A stretch of 33,475 nt of DNA from Chloroflexota bacterium (GTDB taxonomy: Bacteria > Chloroflexota > Anaerolineae > J102): contig JAADII010000186.1 of assembly GCA_013151415.1 (NCBI GenBank), positions 1 to 33,475 on the forward strand, read 5' to 3'. Shown here piece by piece: positions 6,539 through 14,434 of this stretch. The notes beneath the pieces were generated by a model. It worked only from the letters and a program-made list of their open reading frames with translations, searched no databases and was not told where the DNA came from. Each line of letters begins with the position of its first letter. Position 1 is the first letter of the stretch. A program made the translations under genes and the position numbers.

Positions 6539-7978
6539 ATGCCCGACCCTGCATCGACGCCCACAACTCAGCCCAACGACCAAACCTATCCCCGCAAATG
6601 GTGGATATTGGTGGCCGTTGGGCTTTCCCTTTTCATGGGTTCGGTGGATGGAACCATTGTCAATATTGCGTTGCCCACCCTAACGCGAGAGCTTTATCCT
6701 GAGTTTGCGGTGGTGCAATGGGTGGTTTTATCCTTTTTATTGGGATTGGTCATGCTCATGTTAAGCATGGGCCGCTTGGGAGATATGATCGGCAAAAAGG
6801 CGGTGTTCGCCAGCGGCCTTGTGGTGTTTGTGCTTGGCTCATTATTATGCGGCGCGGCGCCGAGCATCTATTGGCTTATCGCCTTTCGCTTTGTGCAGTC
6901 TATTGGCGCGGCCATGATGCTGGCCTTGGGCGTGGCCATCGTCACCGAAACCTGGCCGCCTTACGAACGAGGCCAGGCCATCGGCATTGCCGGAGGCATC
7001 ATTTCTCTGGGCATTGTGGCCGGGCCCATGCTGGGCGGCGTGATTTTACAGAATCTGAGTTGGCGTTGGATTTTTTATGTGAATTTGCCTGTGGGCGCGA
7101 TCGCGCTGGTCATTGTATTATTCGTCATGCCGCGGCTCAAGCCCACAGCCGCGGCGGGAACGTTTGATTGGCCCGGCGCGCTGACCGCGGGCGCGGCCCT
7201 TTTTTCCTTCGCCCTGGCCATGACGCTCTCGCAAAGGCGGGGTTTCGCCTCGCCGTGGGTGCTTGCTTTATTGGCGTTGGCCGCGCTGTTATTGGTTGTT
7301 TTCATCTGGGTCGAACAGCGACATCCCCATCCCATGATCGATCTCAACCTGCTCAAAAACCCCGATTTCAGCTTGAACCTGTTCAACGGTTTTCTCACGT
7401 TCGTGGCTATTGCTGGGGTCGTGCTCTTTTTGCCGTTTTATCTGGAACAGGTGCTGGCGTTGCCGCAACAGCAGGTGGGGCTGCTCATGGGCGTCGTGCC
7501 GCTGGTGTTGGGAATCATGGGGCCGCTGGCCGGAGCGATTTCCGACCGCGTGGGCACGCGGCCCGTGATCGTGGTGGGGCTGGCGTTTTTGCTCACAGGA
7601 TACGTGGCGCTCACCCGCCTGAGCGCGTCCGGCTCCCAGGCCATGTTCTTGCTCTTGCTCTTGCCCGTTGGTTTGGGCATGGGCATTTTTCAAAGCCCGA
7701 ACAACACGGCCATCATGAGCACCGCGCCGCGCGACCGCCTGGGCGTGGCGTCGGGCATTCTCAGCATGACGCGCACCCTGGGGCAGATCACGGGCATTGC
7801 CTTGCTGGGCGCGTTTTTCATCAATCGTCTGCAGGTTCATGCGGGGCGGGCCGTGGCCATCCATGAGGCCGCGGCCGATGTGTTCGTGCAAGCCATGCGC
7901 GATCAACTGTGGCTGGTGTCGGGCATGATCGCGCTGGCATTGCTTCTGGCCATCCAACGCTGGCGTCAAGAGCAATAA
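6539..7978 (+). CDS. MFS drug-efflux transporter, DHA2 (EmrB/QacA-like) family
   Basis: This gene encodes 479 residues with about 14 membrane helices, as in the drug:H+ antiporter-2 family. The first helix carries GLSLFMGSVDGTIVNIALPT, matching motif D1 of DHA2. The loop after helix 2 has GRLGDMIGKK (motif A), and helix 5 has the antiporter motif C-like GIAGGIISLGIVAGPMLGG. The ATG at 6539 was chosen because the frame further upstream overlaps the zinc-finger gene. The substrate is unknown. It is followed by a new promoter at 8016. Confidence 0.92.
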   Translation: MPDPASTPTTQPNDQTYPRKWWILVAVGLSLFMGSVDGTIVNIALPTLTRELYPEFAVVQWVVLSFLLGLVMLMLSMGRLGDMIGKKAVFASGLVVFVLGSLLCGAAPSIYWLIAFRFVQSIGAAMMLALGVAIVTETWPPYERGQAIGIAGGIISLGIVAGPMLGGVILQNLSWRWIFYVNLPVGAIALVIVLFVMPRLKPTAAAGTFDWPGALTAGAALFSFALAMTLSQRRGFASPWVLALLALAALLLVVFIWVEQRHPHPMIDLNLLKNPDFSLNLFNGFLTFVAIAGVVLFLPFYLEQVLALPQQQVGLLMGVVPLVLGIMGPLAGAISDRVGTRPVIVVGLAFLLTGYVALTRLSASGSQAMFLLLLLPVGLGMGIFQSPNNTAIMSTAPRDRLGVASGILSMTRTLGQITGIALLGAFFINRLQVHAGRAVAIHEAAADVFVQAMRDQLWLVSGMIALALLLAIQRWRQEQ

Positions 7979-8015
7979 TCTCTATGTGAACTCTATGCAC
8001 CCTGTTGATGGCAAT

Positions 8016-8044
8016 TTGACAGCGTAGAAGATTTTTGCTATTCT
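8016..8044 (+). promoter_or_regulatory. Promoter of the aromatic amino acid operon
   Basis: A perfect -35 box TTGACA (8016-8021), a 17-bp spacer and TATTCT (8039-8044) lie in the gap after the MFS gene. The predicted start is near 8051, giving a roughly 440-nt leader before aroH. The leader contains a pyrimidine-rich tract (8059-8092), the leader peptide and the attenuator. Confidence 0.75.
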
Positions 8045-8167
8045 GCGCCACATCCAATCCTTTTCTTCCTTCCTTTTTTCCCTCCTTTTGCAGCCATGTC
8101 CGGCCACTTGCGTGCACGAGAACAGCACTCAATAACCAACCGCCCGGTTGGAAGCATTGGCCCGCGC

Positions 8168-8263
8168 ATGGCTGCCGCCTGGCGCGGGTTTTATTTTGCC
8201 TTCTATTTTACCTTTTTCGGCTTTAGAAGGTCGCTCCTCGCCGGGCGGGACATGCTGTTGTAG
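8168..8263 (+). CDS. Phe/Tyr-rich leader peptide of the aromatic operon
   Basis: This short frame encodes 31 residues (ATG 8168, TAG 8261). Residues 8-19 read FYFAFYFTFFGF: seven Phe and two Tyr in twelve, with a Trp at position 5. The run resembles the E. coli pheL peptide (FFFAFFFTF). It precedes a chorismate mutase/prephenate dehydratase operon and is followed by a terminator. Its role would be to sense charged tRNA-Phe and tRNA-Tyr by ribosome stalling. A weak GGAAG lies 13 nt upstream. An in-frame ATG at 8096 would give a 55-residue form, so the true start is uncertain. The start codon lies in the loop of a GC-rich hairpin (CCCGCGC 8161-8167 with GCGCGGG 8182-8188). Confidence 0.75.
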   Translation: MAAAWRGFYFAFYFTFFGFRRSLLAGRDMLL

Positions 8264-8321
8264 ATCGATCCCAACAACGACATCCCCAACGAGCGTGGAG
8301 CGACAAGCCCACGCTCTTTTT
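8230..8321 (+). promoter_or_regulatory. Transcription attenuator (antiterminator/terminator pair)
   Basis: The terminator is an 8-bp stem, GAGCGTGG (8291-8298) with CCACGCTC (8309-8316), followed by TTTTT. A competing helix pairs GTCGCTC (8230-8236), just after the Phe/Tyr codons, with GAGCGAC (8298-8304). CTCG (8237-8240) can also pair with CGAG (8290-8293). This helix takes up both ends of the terminator's 5' arm. A stalled ribosome on 8189-8224 would leave 8230-8240 free and favour read-through. A moving ribosome would cover it and allow termination. A small TGTTG/CAACA hairpin lies between. Confidence 0.7.
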
Positions 8322-8493
8322 GTTGTCTGCACTGAGGACGACAAACGCCGAAAGGGGATGACGGCAGGCGGCGTGGGCTAAGCTCCCCACATACAAAGGA
8401 GCGAATCTCATGCTACAAGCCGGTCTCTGGCACTCACCTCCTATCACCCAACCTGTTTGGGCAATGACGCATCCCCCAAAGAAGGAGCCTCTC

Positions 8494-8940
8494 ATGGTTT
8501 GTCGCGGCGTGCGCGGAGCCACCACTGTCAGCGAAAATTCGCGCGAAGCCATCCTGCGCGAAACGCGACGCCTATTGGCCTTAATGATCCGCCTCAATGG
8601 CATTGAGGCGGAGGACGTGGCCAGCGCCATTTTCACCACCACCATCGATCTAAACGCAGAATATCCAGCCCTGGCCGCGCGTCAATTGGGCTGGATGGAC
8701 GCGGCCCTGCTCTGCGGCCATGAAATGAACGTGCCACAGGGGCTGCCGCGCTGTGTGCGCATCCTGGTGCATTGGAACACCACCAAATCCGCGGCCGAAA
8801 TCCAGCATGTATATCTGGGTGAAGCCAAAAGCCTGCGACCAGACAAGGCCGAACTGCCGCCGGTGGACGAAGCCGAGCTGCAGGCCTGGATCGAACAACA
8901 ATTGCACGCCTGGAATCACCGACAGGGGAGGTCGTTATGA
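8494..8940 (+). CDS. aroH: Chorismate mutase, AroH type
   Basis: This gene encodes 148 residues. It converts chorismate to prephenate, the branch point to Phe and Tyr. It follows the Bacillus AroH pattern, with N-terminus [10 protein letters not shown] (R7), R63, HEMNV (E77), CVRILV (R89) and HVYLG (Y107); these match the known active-site residues in order. The ATG at 8494 has AAGGAG at 8482-8487. An in-frame ATG at 8410, with its own AAAGGAG, would add 28 residues that lack family similarity. The C-terminal roughly 25 residues extend beyond the Bacillus enzyme. The stop overlaps the pheA start (ATGA). Confidence 0.93.
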   Translation: MVCRGVRGATTVSENSREAILRETRRLLALMIRLNGIEAEDVASAIFTTTIDLNAEYPALAARQLGWMDAALLCGHEMNVPQGLPRCVRILVHWNTTKSAAEIQHVYLGEAKSLRPDKAELPPVDEAELQAWIEQQLHAWNHRQGRSL

Positions 8941-9806
8941 ACGGATCCCCTGTCGTCGCATTTCAGGGCGAACATGGCGCGTATAGCGAGGAGGCCATTC
9001 GTCAACACTTTGGCGCGCACGCCGACACATTGCCCTGTCACGCCTTCGAGGACATCTTCGCCGCGGTCGAAAAAGGTCGCGCGGATTATGGCGCTGTGCC
9101 GGTGGAGAATTCGGTGGCCGGATCCATCAACAAAGCATATGACCTGCTGTTGGAACGCGATTTGAAAGTGTGGGGCGAGATATTCCTGCGGGTGCGGCAC
9201 AATCTATTGGCCATGCCGGGAACAAGCATCGAAGACATTCACACCGTGCGCTCTCATCCGCAAGCCCTGGCACAGTGCGAACGTTTTCTCAACCGACACG
9301 GATGGCGGGCCGCGCCCTGGTACGACACGGCCGGCAGCGCCAAGGAGCTGGCTGCAGAACCGGCCGAAGGCGTCGCGGTCATCGCCAGCCGCCTGGCCGC
9401 GGAAATCTACGGCCTAAACATCCTCGCGCCCGGCATCGAAGACCTGACCTTCAACTTCACCCGCTTCTTCGTCATTGGCCGCGGGGATCCGCCCTACGCA
9501 GAAAACGCCAAGACATCGTTGGTCTTCTCCGCGCCGCACACGCCGGGCGCGTTGGTGGCCTGTCTCAACGAATTCGCCTCGCGCAACATCAATCTCACCA
9601 AACTGGAAAGCCGGCCCCGACGCAACCGCCCCTGGCATTATGTCTTTTATCTCGATTTCGAGGGCCACTGGCAGGATGAGGGCCCACGCGAGGCGTTGGT
9701 GGCCTTGCTGGCCAGGGCCGCGTTCGTCAAACTGCTCGGCTCCTATCCCGCGGCCTCCATGCCCGCCATCACCAACGGCGCCCAGGCCGAACTTTTGCAG
9801 ATATAA
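8937..9806 (+). CDS. pheA: Prephenate dehydratase with ACT domain
   Basis: This gene encodes 289 residues. It turns prephenate into phenylpyruvate for phenylalanine synthesis. The catalytic domain (about residues 5-185) starts [15 protein letters not shown] and contains [11 protein letters not shown] and the catalytic TRF motif in [10 protein letters not shown]. The ACT regulatory domain (about 198-275) carries the Phe-binding-type sequences [10 protein letters not shown] and LTKLESRP, so feedback inhibition by Phe is likely. Its ATG overlaps the aroH TGA by 4 nt, with GGGAGG upstream, giving translational coupling. Chorismate mutase is a separate gene here, not fused as in enterobacterial PheA. 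Confidence 0.95.
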   Translation: MNGSPVVAFQGEHGAYSEEAIRQHFGAHADTLPCHAFEDIFAAVEKGRADYGAVPVENSVAGSINKAYDLLLERDLKVWGEIFLRVRHNLLAMPGTSIEDIHTVRSHPQALAQCERFLNRHGWRAAPWYDTAGSAKELAAEPAEGVAVIASRLAAEIYGLNILAPGIEDLTFNFTRFFVIGRGDPPYAENAKTSLVFSAPHTPGALVACLNEFASRNINLTKLESRPRRNRPWHYVFYLDFEGHWQDEGPREALVALLARAAFVKLLGSYPAASMPAITNGAQAELLQI

Positions 9807-9863
9807 TCAGAATATCACAAATCCAATTGCCTTCATCTTCACTTCTCATCAGGAAAGAAGCTC

Positions 9864-10934
9864 ATGATTATCGTCATGAAAACCAACTCCACTGCGGCCG
9901 AGATCGGCGCGGTCATCGCCCGCGTGCAAGAGGCCGGGGCCAGCCCGCACCCCATTTACGGCGTCGAGCGCACGGTTGTGGCCGTGGTGGGCGAAACGCG
10001 AGCCATCGATCGCGCGCTGTTCATGCAAATGCCCGGCGTCGAACGCATCACCACCATCAGCGCGCCTTTCAAGCTGGCCAGTCGCGAATCTCATCCCGAT
10101 GACACCGTGATCCGCATCAACGGCGTCAGCATTGGCGGCGAGGAGATCGTGGTTATGGCCGGGCCGTGCTCGGTGGAGAGCCGCAGCCAGCTTCTGGAGA
10201 CCGCGCACGCGGTGAAAGAGGCCGGTGCGCAGATTTTGCGCGGGGGCGCTTTCAAACCGCGCACCTCGCCTTATTCCTTCCAGGGCATGGGCTTGAAAGG
10301 GTTGGAAATCCTGGCCGAAGCGCGGGAATTGTACGGCCTTTACATCGTCACCGAAGTGATGACGCCCGAAGCCGTGCCCATGGTGGCCGAATACGCCGAC
10401 ATCTTGCAGATCGGCGCGCGCAACATCCAGAATTACGGCCTGCTCCACGCGGTGGGCCGGGTGCAAAGACCGGTGCTGCTCAAGCGCGGCATGATGAGCA
10501 GCATGGAAGAGTTGCTCATGTCGGCCGAGTATATTCTGGCGGGCGGCAATTATCGCGTTATGTTGTGCGAGCGGGGCATTCGCACCTTCGAGAAATACAC
10601 GCGCAACACTTTCGATTTGAACGCGGTGCCCGTGCTCAAACAACTCAGCCACCTGCCGGTGATCGCCGACCCCAGCCACGGGACGGGACGTTGGGACGCG
10701 GTGCCGGCCATGGCCCGCGCAGCCATCGCGGCCGGCGCGGACGGTCTCATGATCGAAGTTCATCCCAACCCGGCCAAGGCGCTTTCCGATGGGCCGCAAT
10801 CGCTCAAACCCAAGCGCTTCGCGGAGTTGATGCGCCAGATCAAACGGGTGGCCGAGGCCGTAGACCGCACCCTGAGCACTGTGCCCGAATCGCAACCCGC
10901 GGCCGAACCCGAACTGGAGCCTGTTTTCGCCTGA
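9864..10934 (+). CDS. aroF: DAHP synthase type I-beta, copy 1
   Basis: This gene encodes 356 residues. It condenses phosphoenolpyruvate and erythrose 4-phosphate, the first step of the shikimate pathway. Residues 1-85 form a ferredoxin-like regulatory domain ([14 protein letters not shown]) like that of Thermotoga DAHPS. The barrel follows, with AGPCSVES (metal Cys), [35 protein letters not shown] and DPSHGTG (metal His). The C-terminus has an extra tail of about 20 residues rich in Pro and Glu. The start has GGAAAGAAG upstream. Copy 2 begins 11 nt after its stop. Confidence 0.95.
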   Translation: MIIVMKTNSTAAEIGAVIARVQEAGASPHPIYGVERTVVAVVGETRAIDRALFMQMPGVERITTISAPFKLASRESHPDDTVIRINGVSIGGEEIVVMAGPCSVESRSQLLETAHAVKEAGAQILRGGAFKPRTSPYSFQGMGLKGLEILAEARELYGLYIVTEVMTPEAVPMVAEYADILQIGARNIQNYGLLHAVGRVQRPVLLKRGMMSSMEELLMSAEYILAGGNYRVMLCERGIRTFEKYTRNTFDLNAVPVLKQLSHLPVIADPSHGTGRWDAVPAMARAAIAAGADGLMIEVHPNPAKALSDGPQSLKPKRFAELMRQIKRVAEAVDRTLSTVPESQPAAEPELEPVFA

Positions 10935-10944
10935 GGAAGAAACC

Positions 10945-11958
10945 ATGATCATCATCATGAAACCCACCGCCAGCGAGGCGGATCTGACCAGAGTCATAGA
11001 AAGAGTGCGCATGCACGGCCTGGATGTGCATTTATCCAGGGGCGAGGAGCGCACCATCGTCGGCGTTTTGGGCAATGTGCAAGGGCTGGACCGCAACGCG
11101 TTCGAGGTGATGCCTGGCGTCGAAAGCACGGTGCGCATCACACAGCCGTTCAAAGTGGCCAGCCGCGAGTTCCACCAGACCGATACGATCATCGATGTGC
11201 GGGGCGTGAAGATCGGTGGGGAGCGGTTGGTGGTCATCGCCGGGCCGTGCTCGGTGGAATCGCGCGAGCAGATATTGGAAACCGCGCGGGCCGTGAAGGA
11301 GGCCGGTGCGCACATCCTGCGCGGGGGCGCGTATAAGCCGCGCACATCGCCTTATTCGTTCCAGGGCCTGGGCGAAGAGGGCCTCAAGTTGTTGGCCGAA
11401 GCGCGCGAACTCACCGGCCTGCCCATCATCACCGAAGTGATGAGTCCCGACGAAGTGCCCCTGGTGTGCGAATACGCCGACATTTTGCAGATCGGCGCGC
11501 GCAACATGCAGAATTATCGGCTGCTTCAGGCCGTGGGCAAAACGCAAACGCCGGTGTTGCTCAAGCGCGGGCTGAGCAGCACCATCCAGGAATTGCTCAT
11601 GTCGGCCGAATATATCCTGTCCAACGGCAATTATGACGTCATGTTGTGCGAACGGGGCATCCGCACTTTCGAGCGTTACACGCGCAACACGCTGGACATC
11701 AACGCCATACCCGTGCTCAAGCAGATCAGCCATCTGCCCGTGATCGCGGACCCCAGCCACGGAACGGGCAAATGGCGGCTGGTGGCGCCGGTGGCCAGGG
11801 CCTGCATTGCGGCCGGCGCGGATGGCCTCATGGTGGAGGTGCATCCGAACCCCGATCTGGCCTGGTCGGATGGCGCGCAGAGCCTGCGGCCCGACCGTTT
11901 CACAAGGCTCATGGCCGAATTGAAGCCGCTGGCCGCGGTCGTGGGTCGAGCGTTGTAA
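10945..11958 (+). CDS. aroF: DAHP synthase type I-beta, copy 2
   Basis: This gene encodes 337 residues, a close tandem paralogue of the preceding gene. It has the same ferredoxin-like N-terminal domain ([14 protein letters not shown]) and full catalytic set: [55 protein letters not shown]. The N-terminal regulatory domain differs more between the copies than the barrel does. This suggests the copies respond to different end products, for example Tyr against Phe. It lacks the acidic tail of copy 1. It probably belongs to the same operon; a 118-nt gap follows. Confidence 0.94.
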   Translation: MIIIMKPTASEADLTRVIERVRMHGLDVHLSRGEERTIVGVLGNVQGLDRNAFEVMPGVESTVRITQPFKVASREFHQTDTIIDVRGVKIGGERLVVIAGPCSVESREQILETARAVKEAGAHILRGGAYKPRTSPYSFQGLGEEGLKLLAEARELTGLPIITEVMSPDEVPLVCEYADILQIGARNMQNYRLLQAVGKTQTPVLLKRGLSSTIQELLMSAEYILSNGNYDVMLCERGIRTFERYTRNTLDINAIPVLKQISHLPVIADPSHGTGKWRLVAPVARACIAAGADGLMVEVHPNPDLAWSDGAQSLRPDRFTRLMAELKPLAAVVGRAL

Positions 11959-12076
11959 TATGCTGCAACTGAATTTGCAGGCTATGCGCAGGTAAAATTT
12001 TCTTTCCTAGATTCGCGTGCATGTGCTAAAATCGTTTCACTGACGATAATGCTTTCGCACAGGTACAGAGGTTTTC

Positions 12077-12460
12077 ATGTCAATTTCGGCCCCTATTGCC
12101 CCCGATCCTATCCTCGTCGCCGATTCGCCGCCGCGAGAACTAGAAGAGCGTTACAGCTTTCGTAACGCTTCTGCGGTGTCTGCATATCTATCGAGACACC
12201 CCACGCTTACCGATCTTCTTTCGGATAGTTATGAGCATTTGAGGGATATTTTTGGCTCGGAGCCTGAATTTGTCTTGGAGGTTGTGCGAGACCCAGAAGC
12301 ATTGCATCCTGAAGACTATTTGTTCGTGAACATTCGCACCTCAATGCCTGTGGACGAGGCGATAGAGCGCCTGGATCGGTTCGATGAAATCTGGTATCTT
12401 GATCAAATCGAAAAGTTCGGAAATCTCATCAATTTTAGTTTAGAGCTGTATGAGCTTTGA
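12077..12460 (+). CDS. Unknown partner protein of a HEPN gene
   Basis: This gene encodes 127 residues and has no named family that I recognise with certainty. AGAGG lies upstream of the ATG. The N-terminal roughly 30 residues are Pro/Ala-rich, then a mixed alpha/beta region follows. It contains LLSDSYEHLRDIFG, FVLEVVRDPEALHPEDYLFV and RLDRFDEIWYLDQIEKFGNL. Its last 11 nt overlap the HEPN gene, the usual arrangement of two-gene toxin/antitoxin or HEPN-partner modules. Composition is less GC-rich than the flanking aromatic genes, which suggests later insertion. Function is inferred from context only. Confidence 0.75.
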   Translation: MSISAPIAPDPILVADSPPRELEERYSFRNASAVSAYLSRHPTLTDLLSDSYEHLRDIFGSEPEFVLEVVRDPEALHPEDYLFVNIRTSMPVDEAIERLDRFDEIWYLDQIEKFGNLINFSLELYEL

Positions 12461-12839
12461 TTGGACTGACTACCTCAAATTGGCCAAAAAGCTTCTGGAC
12501 GCCGGACATGGTTCGGATGTGGCTGAGGCGTCTTATCGTTCGGCGACGAGTCGAGCTTATTATGCAGCCTATCATGTGGCATCCATTTTTGCCCAAACTG
12601 AGGGGTATATCCCGTATGGTAGTGGGGATGATCATCAAGGCGTAGCAAGGTATTTTCGAGAGGCTGCCGGCAATCGTTATCGCTTGAAAATCGCTGCGGA
12701 ATTGGATCGTATGCGAAAGGCGCGTAATCAAGCGGATTATGCAACAGTGTTCAGACGGCAAAGCCCGAAAGCAATGGCCGATTTAACGGTTCGCTCAGCT
12801 GCACGGGTTATCGAGATACTGGAAAAGTTGGAAGCATAG
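12450..12839 (+). CDS. HEPN domain protein
   Basis: This gene encodes 129 residues. The pattern is that of UPF0332-like HEPN proteins: a helix with SYRSATSRAYYAAYHVA (about residues 28-44), and a late helix with MRKARNQADYATVF (about 87-100). The catalytic R-x4-6-H motif of HEPN ribonucleases is not seen; RNQADY takes that place, as in many UPF0332 members, so RNase activity is doubtful. The start lies inside the preceding gene (11-nt overlap), and tyrA begins 7 nt after its stop. It is therefore embedded in the aromatic operon. Confidence 0.82.
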   Translation: MSFDWTDYLKLAKKLLDAGHGSDVAEASYRSATSRAYYAAYHVASIFAQTEGYIPYGSGDDHQGVARYFREAAGNRYRLKIAAELDRMRKARNQADYATVFRRQSPKAMADLTVRSAARVIEILEKLEA

Positions 12840-12845
12840 GCAAAT

Positions 12846-13733
12846 ATGTCAGTCACCCTCCGCGTCAACCTTGATCTTACAAATATTCGCGTTGCGATCG
12901 TCGGCTTAGGATTGATGGGCGCGTCGTTGGGGTATGACCTGCGCGGGCATTGTCGGCGGGTGACGGGCGTGGTGCGGCGAGAGGAGGCCATCGAAGAGGC
13001 CCTGACCGCCGGGTGTGTGGACGACGCCACCACCGACGCGGAAGCCGCGATCGCGGAGGCCGATCTGGTCATCCTGGCCACGCCGGCGCGGGTCATCCTG
13101 CGCCAGATCGCGCAATGGGGTCCGCTTTTGCGACCCGGAGCCGTCTTGATGGACCTGGGAAGCACCAAAGAGCAAATCTGCCGGGCCATGAGCCGCTTGC
13201 CGGAGCATGTGCAGGCCATTGGCGGGCATCCCATGTGCGGCAAGGAGCAGGCCGGGTTGGCCGCGGCCGAGCCGGGCCTTTATCGCGACTGCACATTCGT
13301 GCTATGTCCCTTGCCGCGCACCAACGAATCAACCCGCACTCTCGCACTGGAACTTGTGCAGCATATCCAGGCGCGGCCTTTGTGGCTGGACCCAAGCGAG
13401 CATGACCGTCTGGTCGCGGCCATCAGCCATTTGCCCTATTTGGCCGCGTGCAGCCAGGTCGCGCACGCCATGCGCGTGGCCGACGACGATCCCCGTGTGT
13501 GGGATGTGGCCGCGAGCGGGTTCCGCGACAGCACCCGCGTGGCCGCGTCGAGCGTGGACATGCTCATGGACATCTTGCTCACGAACAAAAAGGCCGTTTT
13601 GGCCTCGTTGGATGATTATCAGGAGCAACTGGAGCGACTGCGCCAACGGTTGGAAAGGGACGACGAAGCGGGGTTGCGGGCTTCGCTGAACGAGATAGCG
13701 CACGCGCGAAGAGCATGGCGTGAGCAAAGATAA
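12846..13733 (+). CDS. tyrA: Prephenate dehydrogenase
   Basis: This gene encodes 295 residues. It oxidatively decarboxylates prephenate to 4-hydroxyphenylpyruvate for tyrosine synthesis. The Rossmann domain has GLGLMG at 20-25. The catalytic region has GGHPMCGKEQAG, and the helical dimerisation domain contains AAISHLPYLAA and SGFRDSTRVAASS. No ACT domain is attached. The Shine-Dalgarno site is weak, and the gene follows the HEPN gene by only 7 nt, suggesting coupled translation. It closes the Phe/Tyr gene set. Confidence 0.94.
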   Translation: MSVTLRVNLDLTNIRVAIVGLGLMGASLGYDLRGHCRRVTGVVRREEAIEEALTAGCVDDATTDAEAAIAEADLVILATPARVILRQIAQWGPLLRPGAVLMDLGSTKEQICRAMSRLPEHVQAIGGHPMCGKEQAGLAAAEPGLYRDCTFVLCPLPRTNESTRTLALELVQHIQARPLWLDPSEHDRLVAAISHLPYLAACSQVAHAMRVADDDPRVWDVAASGFRDSTRVAASSVDMLMDILLTNKKAVLASLDDYQEQLERLRQRLERDDEAGLRASLNEIAHARRAWREQR

Positions 13734-13820
13734 AGCCATTTTCCGCCTTTGGCCCTGGCTCGCGCTCGTGCTACAATAATTTCCGACCTTGCTTTGTCCG
13801 TTCGTCGTCTCTCTTTCCTC

Positions 13821-14120
13821 ATGCAATACGACATCGCGCTCAAGGAACTCTTTCGCCACTGTCACCGCGCCATTCTCCAGGACTTGCTCGACCTTCCCAT
13901 CACCGACAGCGCGCTCATCGAGGAAATGCCCCGTGAAACAACCAGCGTGCGTCGCAGCGATTTCGTAGCCCACGTCACCCTGGAAAGCGGCGAGCAAATA
14001 CTGGCGCTCATTGAGTTCCAGACACGCTGGGAAAAGAACCTGGTTCCGCGCATGTTGGAGTATCGCTCCGCACCTTGTTATCGGGGCTGGTTTCAGAGAA
14101 GCTGGCCTTACGCTTATTGA
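13821..14120 (+). pseudogene. Rpn/PD-(D/E)XK nuclease family, N-terminal remnant
   Basis: The ATG at 13821 gives MQYDIALKELFRHCHRAILQ, then SDFVAHVTLESGEQILALIEFQTRW and RMLEYRS. This is the start of Rpn-type putative transposase/nuclease proteins, in which the D and the E-x-Q of the PD-(D/E)XK core lie in such positions. After residue about 85 the frame becomes unrelated sequence and stops at 14120. Full-length relatives are roughly 250-300 residues, so the middle third is missing. The C-terminal part continues in another frame downstream. A deletion plus frameshift is the simplest explanation. Confidence 0.75.
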
Positions 14121-14419
14121 ATCGCAGGAGAGACATCATGATGGAATCTGTCGGTTACCAACTCATCAAAGAGGAGGGTTTGGAGGAAGGATACAAGAAA
14201 GGCTTTCAAGAGGGCCGCGAGGAAGGTCGCGAGGAGGGCTATCGCGAGGGGCTGTTGCGAGCCATTGCCAGCGGCCTGGACTTCAAGTTTGGCGTGGAAG
14301 GGCTCAAGCTCATGCTCGAGATCCGCGAAATCCAAGACATGGTGGTGTTGGACGCTATCGAAAGAGCCATCCATCACGCGGAAACCGTGGACGAAGTGCG
14401 CAGCATCTATCAAGGGTGA
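14075..14419 (+). pseudogene. Rpn family C-terminal remnant (possible short protein)
   Basis: This frame carries the usual tail of Rpn-like proteins: LVSEKLALRLLNRRRDIMMESVG, with the middle of the gene absent before it. A charged repeat follows (EEGLEEGYKKGFQEGREEG, about 4 residues per unit), as in the helical tails of this family. It is in a different frame from the N-terminal remnant and overlaps it. An ATG at 14138 or 14141 with CAGGAGA upstream could still produce a 92-93-residue protein, so the fragment may be expressed. Independent function is unproven. Confidence 0.65.
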
Positions 14420-14434
14420 TTCAGTTTTTATTCC

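Noticed and set aside
8161-8198. CCCGCGC/GCGCGGG hairpin followed by TTTTATTTT as a terminator of the MFS transcript
   Set aside because: The T-rich stretch is the Phe-Tyr codon run itself, and a promoter lies upstream at 8016. It may still cause some pausing, but it is not listed as a terminator.
8035-8226. 63-residue Phe-containing frame over the pyrimidine tract
   Set aside because: Its Phe content comes from the TTC/TTT pyrimidine tract. It lacks a Shine-Dalgarno site and overlaps the better leader ORF in another frame.
8160-8330. T-box riboswitch before aroH
   Set aside because: The conserved T-box sequence (AGGGTGGNACCGCG type) and stem I signatures are absent; GGGCGGGAC is only superficially similar. 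The F/Y-rich ORF explains the region better.
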